55,509 bases of DNA from Scleroderma bovista (taxonomy: Eukaryota > Basidiomycota > Agaricomycetes > Boletales > Sclerodermataceae). Below the pieces are notes generated by a model that searched no databases, was not told the origin of the DNA, and worked only from the letters and a program-made list of their open reading frames with translations. Positions 1 through 8,917 of the stretch are shown here, one piece after another; the first letter of the stretch is position 1; each line of letters opens with the position of its first letter. Where the stretch lies: positions 1 through 55,509 of the forward strand of contig JAYMGJ010000159.1 of assembly GCA_037178675.1 (NCBI GenBank). Reading direction: 5' to 3'. The translations under genes were made by a program, and so were the position numbers.

Positions 1-1487
1 GCTGAAATGGGACTTTCTCACTGTGAAATGTGTATGAAGGTGTGCTTGTCAATGTTGCAGTATGTTCAGGCATACAAACACAAAGGAATTGTGATAACAA
101 AATGATCTGTCACGAATGTTGAGATAGTATGCAGCTTGTTGTTGAAATGACAGTGGGACGGGTCAATTCTTAATTTCAAAACCTCTGATACCTAAAGGAA
201 ACAGAGTTGGAAAATACCCTGGTATTAAATCAGGATTATTATACTCACTGATGGGGAGCAAACCTTGATAGACAATTAGATCAGGTTTTTTTTGGGAACC
301 AGGAGTTTTATGTAAGTTTTTCAGTGCAGAAGCTGTAAAGGACCACCCACTAAATTTGTCGCATTCAGGATCACTTACACCCATTTTTTCTATCATAATA
401 ACATCAGACCTACTATTGGGATCAGAAGATGTAGCAGATTCAAGCAACAAACTTGCAGGATGTAAATCAAAACCAGTGGTTTCTTCACAAAAGACATTTG
501 ATACATTTGAGGCATGATCATGAATAATGCCTTCAACAACGCCAGGTAAAGAACCATCCTCAGGATATAATGCAAGGATATCACTGTCAAGATTAATATC
601 AGCATATAAAACATTGTTGTTTACTAACCAAAGAAGAAATTCCCAAATCTTTTTTTTCCAAACGTGGAAAATGGGACCCAAATTATCAGTGTTCATGGGC
701 TTAGGACCTAAAAAAACAACGCCAATCAAACCGTTTACATCTGTTGGCATGTGGGGAAGAACTGATGCAGTGGATATGATGTTCATGTCATGAGTACATG
801 TGTTTCCATGGAACACACAAGGTTGGCCAGGATCATTTGACTGAAACAATCAAGTAACATGGGTCATGACACAGTATTTGGCACACACCTTTTCCTCTAC
901 CCAAGTTAGGTCTGAAAAAAGAAGGAAGGTCCCCACAGTACAGAGAGTTTGCCCATGAGAAGCGAGGGACTTTGTCACTTTTGGAATTAGCAAATGTAAC
1001 ATAACAATCACGACAAAGGTTGATTTTAACAGAATCAAGGTTGACAGGTACAATGCCATGTCTGTCAAGCATTAAGTTATCAATGAGAGGACAATCAAAC
1101 ATAAATACTGTGGGTGATGATTTGCATAAAATGAAGGAATTGGCATATACACACAAAAGCTGAAGCCGGCATAATAAAGGACTATCTGCTGTCAAAGTAA
1201 ATGTCTGAACATCAGGTAGTTGTTGAGAACATACTGTGCAAGTAGATGGCATAACCCAAATAGAGCCTTCATAATACCATCATAAGCAATGCAATATACT
1301 CTCTTGACACAACTGTTGGCCAATTTGAGTGTTGTTGAAGCGAAAGGCATTGCGCAGCAATAGCAGCTTCTACCTTTTTTTCACAATGTATGCATTTTCT
1401 TTTATTGAGTTTTGAAGAATCATCAGCCAAAGCCACACATAGCAGATTACTGTACTCACACTGGATAATTTGTAAAGCATAATGCTC

Positions 1488-1492
1488 ATCAC
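1488..1492. repeat. Target-site duplication, left copy (ATCAC)
   Basis: Five-base direct repeat identical to 2888-2892, directly outside the TG end of the solo LTR. Five-base duplications are typical of Ty3/gypsy and Ty1/copia integrases. Confidence 0.85.
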
Positions 1493-2887
1493 TGTCAAGA
1501 CTGGTTCTCCTCAACGATCTTACTAGGAGGTCCAGAGGTGCAGGGAACTAATGAGGAGGTAAGTCCAGACACTAGTAGGTGCTAGTTAGTGCGGAGAGTC
1601 AAGTCCGGGTCAAACGAACGAAGTCCGGGCACTAGAGAAGCACAGGGAGTAAGTCCGGGTTTTTGCGGAGTAAGTCCGGACCATGGGAAAGTGGTCCGGA
1701 GTTGAGCGCAGCTTGTCCGGAGCGAAGGACATCCCAGAGGTGGGATAAGTCCTGAGAGGTCTAGCGTCGAGTCTGGGACAGAGGTGGCTTTTGCCCTCGT
1801 GCAAGTAGGAGACTTGCTAGGATCGGACATAGGACCAAGGGGACGAGATAGGATGGAGGCCGGAGTTGGCCAGAGTTCAGGAGTTCAGATGAACAGATGG
1901 ATTTAGGAGAGCATGGTGGGTAGTACAGAGTGGGGAGTATCTTAGTCGAGATTTGATCTAAGGACTACTAGGCCGGAGTATGGTAATTTATATAGTAATG
2001 AAACTAAGGTGAGTATATACGGTGACAAGTAAACACCTTAATGTCGAGACAAGGGATGGAGCAGAAGCAGACAGGAAAATAAACCAGGTACAAGAAAATA
2101 AAGCAGGGACAGGAAAATAAACCGGAGCGGAAGCAGACACGGGGAACTAGAGTTACAGGGACGACGGAGGAAAAGCAGGGACAAGGGAACTAGGTCGGAA
2201 GAGGACAGGTAAGGGTCAGAGGTGGACTTAACTAATGTTAAGTCCGGAGCGATGTCCAGGACCGGAGGAAGTGGGACCGGAGGAAGTGCACGACCGGAGG
2301 AAGTGCACGACCGGAGGAAGTGCACGACCGGAGGAAGTGCAAGAGCGGAGGAAGTGCACGACCGGAGGAAGTGCACGACCGGAGGAAGTGCAAGAGCGGA
2401 GGGAGTGTACGAGCGGAGGGAGTGTACGAGCGGAGGGAGTGTACGAGCGGAGGGAGTGTGCGAGTGGAGGAAGGGCAGAGTAGCTGGAGGAAGGTCCGGA
2501 GTTGGACATGGAAATGTCCTAAGCCTTTGGTGGACCTGACAGAGGAAGCGGAGCAGGAGCAGGAGCAGAACTGAGCCGGAGTTGGATGTACCAGCCGGAG
2601 TTGGGCTACGTCGCAGACAAGGCTAAGGGAGTGGCCGGACTGAAACCGGAGTAGCGACTAGTGGTAGGTACAGGTCCGACATGGAGGAGTTAGACCGCGG
2701 ATCTGTCTGTAGGAAGACAGGGGTTAGTCCTGAGGCGGAGATGGACATAGTGACTGGAGTTGAGCTGGAGTGCAGCTACAGGGCTGGAGATGGCCGGACT
2801 AGATCCGGAGTTGCATCTATGCCTAAGGAGAGGTCAGGCGGGCCATGGTTAGACCGGAGTTGCGACTGGAAAAGTATGGATATGACA
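1493..2887. mobile_element. Solo LTR (1395 bp) nested in the Helitron gene
   Basis: The element begins TGTCA and ends TGACA, a perfect 5-bp terminal inverted repeat of the TG...CA type used by LTR retrotransposons. It is flanked by identical 5-bp copies ATCAC (1488-1492 and 2888-2892). Taking out the element plus one ATCAC copy joins the Helitron reading frame without a shift (SLSDHG on one side, DEHYALQ on the other), so this is a real insertion. No gag-pol coding or second LTR copy is visible inside, so I call it a solo LTR left by recombination between two LTRs. A non-autonomous element with unusual structure is the alternative. The interior is rich in repeated CCGGAGT and AGTCCGG words and contains a 17-bp minisatellite. 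Confidence 0.85.
2279..2465. repeat. 17-bp minisatellite, 11 units, inside the solo LTR
   Basis: Eleven tandem 17-bp units start at 2279 and step exactly by 17. Three unit types appear in order: GGAGGAAGTGCACGACC, the same with ending CAAGAGC, then GGAGGGAGTGTACGAGC. Degenerate copies extend on both sides. All three forward frames stay open through the array and read as a 17-residue peptide repeat, so long reading frames here are an artefact of the repeat and not genes. Confidence 0.9.
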
Positions 2888-2892
2888 ATCAC
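2888..2892. repeat. Target-site duplication, right copy (ATCAC)
   Basis: Direct repeat partner of 1488-1492, directly outside the CA end of the solo LTR. Confidence 0.85.
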
Positions 2893-4383
2893 CATGGTCA
2901 CTAAGTGAATGTGAGGGAAAGTGAGCCAAATACAAGTCAGCCACAATGCTGGAGCCGACGGAGAGTAAGAAACAAGTGCGAGATATTACATGATTCACCA
3001 AGCCCTGAGCAGTTTTGATGCGTGAATGACTATTTATAGAAGGGTGAACAATATATGGGGGCAGGGCGCAAATGATATCAGCCAGCATATCAACACTGAA
3101 ACTGTGCAGATGTTGAGTTAGTTCAGGTATAGTGCAATCGAGCCATGGAAAATTAGCATTGCTCACATTACCGTGAAAGTGTAAATGGACATGGGAGAAA
3201 AACGAAGATGTGTGGCTACAGACATGCCATAGAGACAAAGAAAATAAGAGCTCAGTAAGGACACCAAGGACTGGTTGGAAGAAGCAGACTCTTTGCCTGT
3301 GGGATCTAACATGAGAAATGTTTCTAGCTGTTCAGATGATAGGGCACACAAGTGGCATCTAGTTGCCAATATATGGGATTGAAGAGCATCGACACAAAGA
3401 TTCTTTGAACAAGGCAATTTAATACCAGAAGCATGGGCAGATGACAATAGGTTGTGTGCGGACATAAACATCAGTTGTTGTTTTACTAGCTCAGGTGAAT
3501 AAAGAAACCATGGCAGAAAGTCAGATGTTCTAATCAGTAAATACTGAGATACAGTCAAAGGAACACGTTCAGCAATTTTAAGCAGGACTTTGCAATGATG
3601 ATATTGAGCACTCTGCAAAGACTGCAAAGACATAGTAACAGAAAGTGCATTGCATGTAATGCTAATAATCATTCTATCATAGAAGACACAGACATTTTTA
3701 AAAACAGGGCAATGATGACACAGTAGCCAATGATTGTTTAAGGCAGAAGCCAACCAGTTGCAAAAGTTTCGTGAATTCTCAAAAACTGAAGGGTGTAAAT
3801 GTGGGAAGTATAAAGGATCATAATAATGAGGATAATGATAATCATCAATAATGTGAGGTGTTTCGACAGGAGGACACATGGCTTCCTCCAAAACACGCGC
3901 AGCACGGCAGGGTGCCTTCTTAATGAAAGGCCTAAAGAAAGTCAATATGGCATACAAACACCATGACAAAAATGTACATTTCTAGCAGAAGCATATGGCA
4001 GCAATGAAGAAGACTAATACCAGACAGACAGACCAACACTGTCAAAACATGAATGAAGGAAAAATAATTATAGTAGACAGTGTACAGGAATGAGGCTGCA
4101 GTACGTAGAACCTGAAATGGGATACATTGGTATCGCTTGGAATGAGATTTATACCATGCTACAACGTACCAATACGGGACAGCAGTGTGTGTGGATCGAA
4201 AGGTGTGGGTCAACCAGTTACAACAAGCCACCATTGATTAATAATCAATCAACTGTACAGTCTGACCTAAGTAACTAGAAATAGAAAGGCTTTCGCACAC
4301 TGCAGGTCCATTTGCAGGGCACGGGACATTTCTGGCAGATAAAACCCTCCCCCACTATCGTGGGAGTCAGGGACTACAAACTG

Positions 4384-4413
4384 CTACTACTACTACTACT
4401 ACTACTACTACTA
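4384..4413. repeat. (CTA)10 microsatellite
   Basis: A perfect run of ten CTA units upstream of the minus-strand Helitron gene. It may lie near the outer edge of the Helitron, but no TC/CTRR Helitron end could be fixed. The surrounding 4240-4534 stretch holds no gene I can support. A TTGATTAATAATCAA palindrome lies near 4235-4250. Confidence 0.9.
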
Positions 4414-4534
4414 AGATGAGAGTAATTGGCATGTATAACCCTACTGAACTTTGTAATAGATAATAACTACCTATCCATGGAGTGAGCTCTGTACAGAAGG
4501 TTGGTCACTGCTGCTGATGTTTTTCATTTTCATT

Positions 4535-5596
4535 TCAAGCTATGATAGACAATGACACAGCAAGATCCAGGCAGTGGGCTCTTCCACAGGAAGGTGGATC
4601 AAATAAGTGCTGAGATGAGAATAGTAGGGGGAACAAGGACTCCATTTCTGAGAGAATTACTGAGGTGGATCCTACAATATATGAAGAAGTCAAGAAATCT
4701 TTTTGGATCACAAGCTCACCACGCACCTTTTGAACATCATGGTAGTGCTTAGACGAACCTTTCCCCTGCCCATCCTCAAGCACCGGTGAAGATATTCGTG
4801 GACAAACGACCTCCAAATCTCCGGACGATGAAGGGGAAGCTGATGTCTTTGCTAGTGAACCAGTGGATGACGAAGGGGTTGGGACTTGATAGGACAATGA
4901 AGGTTTATGAACCTGGAAATCTTGAGACGAGGGCCTTGACCTTGGATGGCCAGGCGGGGCTAGTACCTCTAACGATGAGCAAGGAGTTGCCGAGCGCTCT
5001 TTACCAAGCGGCGGCTGAGATATCTCCGTCTGAGAATGGGACGCTTGGCATTGGGAGTATTTAGCAAGAAGCGAAGTCGCGGAAGCTGGCGGTGCAGAAA
5101 GGGGCGGGCCTTTCGCAACAGAGGTGAAGGCGCCAGCCTGGTGCATGATCCCAGACCCGAAAGTCCGGATTGGCCGAAAATCATTCCGAGGTAAACTGCT
5201 GTGATATAAATCTGCCGCATTGAATGTCCGAACGGACGGTGGATCTGCATTGAATGATGCACGAGACGCGTTGCGACTAGGTTTGGGAATACTGGCCTGC
5301 CTGCCATTGCCAGCAGAACCGCCTGTGGGCAGTGTGTCAAGTAGCTGGGTAGACATAGCAGTGTTACTGGCCAAGTTTGTCAAGGACCTGGCACCTATTG
5401 CACTGGCGTATAAACGTCGAGCGTATATCCCTCCATGTTCAGCACCAGCATTGCTCGGCGGTTCGAGAGGTGCTGGCTGCTGTTGGCAGTGAACTGCTCG
5501 TAGCGGCTGTTTACGCTCAATAGTGAAGTGTAAAGTGCGATTCACGTCTTGGCCTGTCTTCACAGCGTATGCATACGCTTGAGCGGGTGTCATCAT
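4535..5596 (-). CDS. Hypothetical Ser/Pro-rich protein
   Basis: A long open frame of about 350 codons with no family I recognise. The N-terminal part (MMTPAQAYAYAVKTGQDVNR) looks like a folded segment. The rest is serine-, proline- and alanine-rich low-complexity sequence, probably disordered. The ATG pair at 5596/5593 is the first in frame, but the frame stays open upstream to about 5680 and a CTGACCAG acceptor-like site lies near 5645, so an upstream exon is likely. A competing ATG at 5727 opens a 44-codon frame (MVSHWGFLAIAASTNPDTDY) ending near 5592 that could supply that exon. Near the 3' end, GTGCGTGGTGAG after HYHDVQK resembles a donor, so the last about 60 codons may be intron plus a further exon. 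Function unknown. Confidence 0.5.
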   Translation of the reverse strand: MMTPAQAYAYAVKTGQDVNRTLHFTIERKQPLRAVHCQQQPAPLEPPSNAGAEHGGIYARRLYASAIGARSLTNLASNTAMSTQLLDTLPTGGSAGNGRQASIPKPSRNASRASFNADPPSVRTFNAADLYHSSLPRNDFRPIRTFGSGIMHQAGAFTSVAKGPPLSAPPASATSLLAKYSQCQASHSQTEISQPPLGKERSATPCSSLEVLAPPGHPRSRPSSQDFQVHKPSLSYQVPTPSSSTGSLAKTSASPSSSGDLEVVCPRISSPVLEDGQGKGSSKHYHDVQKVRGELVIQKDFLTSSYIVGSTSVILSEMESLFPLLFSSQHLFDPPSCGRAHCLDLAVSLSIIA

Positions 5597-6221
5597 ATCT
5601 GGGGAAAATCTTTGCACGTCGTTTCTTCGATCTTCAACGCCCCTCTGGTCAGAGACAGCATCCGAAGGTAGTCTGTGTCGGGATTAGTTGATGCGGCGAT
5701 CGCGAGGAAACCCCAGTGGGAAACCATTATCGCTTACGGTTCAGAATGAATTGTAGGCCCAGTATAACAGCTCATCTAGTAGTCCAACAGGGTAGTGGAG
5801 AAGTGAATAAAACCTGTTAGTGCGGCACGTGTGGGGTAAGGATCAATCAACGAACTACTTCGAACTTCGGCAGTGTGTGCATCCATGATTTGGATGTTTC
5901 AGGACTTAGATTTATGTAACAACCAATACACAAGTTCTAGCCCAAAAAATGTTACATAGCCATGTGAACTCGGCTCCGGTTATCTGACCCTCGAGGAACC
6001 CCCATGTTGACAGTATGCAATGAGCCAAGTCACCATCGTCACAGCAAGTCGGCCGGGAGGCTTGCAAGTACTTCACTTGCATTATTTGTACAATGAAAAA
6101 GTAGAGGTATCTCCATCGAGTCCTTGACACAAAACAAAACTGAATTCCTACAGAAACAAGAGAAGGGCATGCACGCATCAGATACAAACATAAGGCCGTT
6201 CCGTCGGCCACGTTCGTCGAA

Positions 6222-7006
6222 TTAAAATCCACCGCCATCGTCGAAACCAGCATCGAAGCCATTGTCGTAGCCTGGTAGCATAATGGATCAGCCCAGCACC
6301 GAATAGTAGTGTGGTGCATACCTTGGTCGTAACCCTGGTTCTCACCTGCGTAGTATGCTTGTTCCTCGAGGTGTTCCTCATGATCCTCCCAAGCATTCAT
6401 CAAAAGTGCACCGCCAAGTAGACCGGCGCCGCCTGTGACACGTTATCAGATGCTTTGATCATCATCAACTAGAGGTATTTAAACTAACCGGCCAAAGCTG
6501 CACCTCCCATGCCCATCCCCGACTTTTTGGGAGGCTGCTGCTGTGGGTACCCCCCAGAACCACCAAAGAAGCCTAAGGTGGAAGGGATAACGTCAGCTTA
6601 CATGAAACGTAAATAGCAACCAACTCAATACCTCTACCAGATGCAGGGGCTTGCTGATATCCACCTGCGTAACCACCTTGAGGACTATTGTTGTAGTTTC
6701 CGGGCGATTGGTAGCCTTGGGTGTATGGAGGCGACGCGTATCCTGCTGGAGGACCAGGTGGTCCCAGTGGGTGCACCCAAGACGACTGCGGTGGCTGCTC
6801 TCGGGTGTTTACATAAAACCTGGACGGGTTGAATGGGGCGTCGCTGATTCTGTGGAAATCCCATACCATGCTCTGTATCTGCGCAGCGAGTTGTTAGATA
6901 ACATGTATTGAGCGCACGAACGAAATGGTACTCACTCCCAGTTGTATTGCTGCACCCAACCAGGGGGGAGAGGCCTTGTATCGGGATTGGGGGGAGGGGA
7001 GGCCAT
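6222..7006 (-). CDS. WW-domain protein with Gly-rich tail
   Basis: Six exons rebuild one short protein of about 170 residues. ATG at 7006; exon 1 ends at 6936 (donor GTGAGT). Splicing creates a clean WW domain near residues 10-45: PLPPGWVQQYNWEYRAW joined to FYVNTREQPPQSSWVHP, with the two Trp of the fold and the closing Pro. It continues with Gly/Pro/Tyr/Gln-rich repeats, a short FFGGSGGYPQQQ segment, a hydrophobic Gly/Ala/Leu stretch (GAGLLGGALLMNAWEDHEEH) and an acidic Gly/Asp/Phe tail ending at TAA 6222. WW domains bind proline-rich peptides. The tail with the AWEDHEEH motif resembles an uncharacterised basidiomycete family I recall from memory. The hydrophobic stretch could be a weak membrane or glycine-zipper segment. 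The specific role is unknown. Confidence 0.82.
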
Positions 7007-7294
7007 CGATAACAGAGTACAAGCGTGAGGGATCAGTGACTTGCGCGGATGACATTTATACTGGCAGATTATGATCTGTCGACACTCATTTGCTGTAGTT
7101 TGCTCTGCAGAGCCATGCAGTGCCAAAACAGGTACGCCGTTCTGCTTTTTTTATAGAAATCAACGTGCAAGGGGAAGATATAGAAAACCGGAAGAACTAG
7201 GCTTGTCGTTACAAATGCACACTATGGTACCGGGGCATCATGTACAATACCGTAATGGGAAACACAACCAAGGAGAACAAAGGTCCAATCCAGC

Positions 7295-8284
7295 TTACTT
7301 CCTCTTTTCTGACTTGTCCGACTTCTTCGCCTTTTTTGCAGGGCGAGGAGGAGAGGCTTCCTTCGGTGCAGCGGCAACCGACTGCTCATCGGAGTCGGAG
7401 TCGTCAACCTCGTCATCTGACGGTTTTCCGTTGGCGGCCTGGCCCTCGTCTTCCGATGTGTCAGATCCTTCATCGGAACCAGAATCGGATGAGTCGGCCT
7501 TGGGAGCAACCTTCAAACATCATAAATCACGGATGGTAGATGGAACAAGACATTGACAGACCACAGGTGCGAATTTCCTCATTACAGCCTCAATGGTTGC
7601 AGGGGAGGCCTCTGGCGCTTTTTTAACCTTCTTGGAGCTTGACGCTTCCTCGAGTGCAGGGTGTTCAGCGATATACTTGGCCATGTCCACCTCATGGTTC
7701 TTCTTTGCGTCAGTGACCCTGTCAAAATAAGGCTAGACAAAATAGTGACACTTTATGAGCGAACAGTCATGAAGGAATCAGTTTTTCACCCACTTGTTTT
7801 TTCTCCGTGGTGAGGGCATTCCACTGCTTGGAAATCATCCCCATCAGTTCTTTGTATTGAACACCAGGGTGTTCGGCGCGGACACGGTTTCTAACGTCAT
7901 TCTGGAACATGATGTACGCGGAGGGAGGAGCTTTGGGGGCATTAGGATCTTTTGCCTTCTTTTCACGCTTCCTCCTTTTGCCGGCGTCCTCTGTCAGGTC
8001 GGCAAGTTTGCGTTTTCTAGAGACGGGCGGAGTCGCGTCAATGACACCCTGAAGAGCCTCGACGATCTCTGGATCATCCAGTGGGACTTTTAACACCACT
8101 TTGGCTAGGGCGTCGGCGAAGTTGCTGAACTTGCGCATCGCGTCCGCGGTAGCGGTCAGCTTGGTGATGAACTACAATAGGAGGGGGAGGGATAAGCGGC
8201 TGTAGCAATAAAAACGCGAACATGTACCTGAGATCGAGTCGACTCGATGTCCGGGGCCTCCTCCTTGGCGAGTTTGGGAGCCAT
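7295..8284 (-). CDS. HMG-box chromatin protein with acidic/basic tail
   Basis: Starts MAPKLAKEEAPDIESTRSQ at 8284 and ends SDKSEKRK at TAA 7297-7295. Exons run from 8284 to 8228, from 8171 to the codons TTEKKQ, then PYFDRVTDAKKNH onward, and a final exon rich in Asp/Ser/Glu. The HMG box spans DPNAPKAPPSAYIMFQNDVR through VQYKELMGMISKQWNALTTE and continues after an intron, with a KRKLADL...KRRKREKKAKD basic stretch just before it. HMG-B/NHP6 proteins bend DNA and help chromatin remodelling and transcription. The acidic C-terminal tail (SDSGSDEGSDTSEDEG) ending in a lysine-rich patch (KKAKKSDKSEKRK) is typical of larger HMG proteins. The N-terminal about 100 residues are outside the box and of unknown role. 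Confidence 0.88.
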
Positions 8285-8476
8285 GATGGGGTCGCGGGCG
8301 GGGAGACGCGTGCAAAAGTCTGGGTTGTAGGTGAACTAGGACGAGGGAAAAATCGACTAGTTTGTTGATCGTTTGTCAGCAGTTATAAGCATTTGTTTGT
8401 TGATGGCTATTAGGTTTGCTGAATTGAAACCCAACTAGTCATCAGGTAATAAACTGTGGCCCTTATCAACCAATAA

Positions 8477-8797
8477 TCAGTGGAAGGTGCTGGGCGCGTG
8501 TGCTACGAACCGCGTACCTCTTCTGCAAAGCGCCGAGTCGACCGTTGTTCGTGAGGTCATGTACGCCAGCAGAGGGACCAGGTTGGCGCCCCCAACGAGG
8601 GCGTTGAAAACAACAGCCGTTGTTTGCACGATGCGGCCGGTGCCGAAATGCCGGCAGAAATTGAAAAGCCGATCGAGGCGGCGAATGAAAAATACGTACA
8701 ACATTGCCCAGCCCGAAGTGGCCAGTGCGCTTCGACTCTCAGCATCATCACAGAGACGGAACTCGCAGGCTTTGAGCAAGGCGGCCTCTGGTACGCC
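8477..8797 (-). CDS. Possible last exon of a small membrane protein (uncertain)
   Basis: An open frame that follows a good acceptor (TTTGCAG at 8804-8798) reads GVPEAALLKACEF, then a hydrophobic segment VVFNALVGGANLVPLLAYM, and stops at 8477. Residue composition and the acceptor suggest a real exon. I do not recognise the family and no upstream exon is clear. An upstream extension of this frame would lie antisense to exon 1 of the PNUTS gene. It could instead be chance. The rest of 8285-8917 is the divergent promoter region between the HMG-box and PNUTS genes. Confidence 0.3.
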   Translation of the reverse strand, partial: GVPEAALLKACEFRLCDDAESRSALATSGWAMLYVFFIRRLDRLFNFCRHFGTGRIVQTTAVVFNALVGGANLVPLLAYMTSRTTVDSALCRRGTRFVAHAPSTFH

Positions 8798-8917
8798 CTG
8801 CAAAGGTGATAGAACGCCGTCCGTTTCTTTTCTACCCTGCGTCTCGATTGGACAGAAGTTTAGTGTTGCCAGTGAGAACGGGGAACGACAGAAAAAAAGA
8901 AAAGAAAATCTGTCCAG

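Larger units (their letters stand above)
1..3969 (-). pseudogene. Decayed Helitron replicase/helicase gene (N-terminal and DUF6570 region), cut by window start
   Basis: Read on the minus strand from about 3969 down to the window edge, this encodes the upstream part of a Helitron protein. Recognisable blocks are a CTVCSQQLP cysteine motif near 1240, an INLCRDCYVTF block near 1040, DLTWVEEKVCAKY near 890, QSNDPGQPCVFHGNTCTHDM near 810, EKMGVSDPECDKFSGWSFTASAL near 350 and GYFPTLFPLGIRGFE near 180, which leads into the Helitron-like N domain (PLSFQQQAAYYLNIRDRSF, about 150-90). From memory of the family these match the DUF6570 region upstream of basidiomycete Helitron helicases. The gene is dead: apparent frameshifts lie near 3163-3240, 1250-1270, 905-935 and 845, in-frame stops at 163 and at about 49-51, and a solo LTR sits inside it. 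The Rep and helicase catalytic domains, if present, lie outside the window. The 5' start is not certain. Confidence 0.82.

Noticed and set aside
2279..2465. CRISPR-like array
   Set aside because: Units are contiguous with no unique spacers, and the sequence is eukaryotic.
2222..2574. Three overlapping plus-strand frames reading as an Arg/Glu/Gly repeat protein
   Set aside because: They are the three frames of the 17-bp minisatellite inside the LTR; no start context, splice sites or family.
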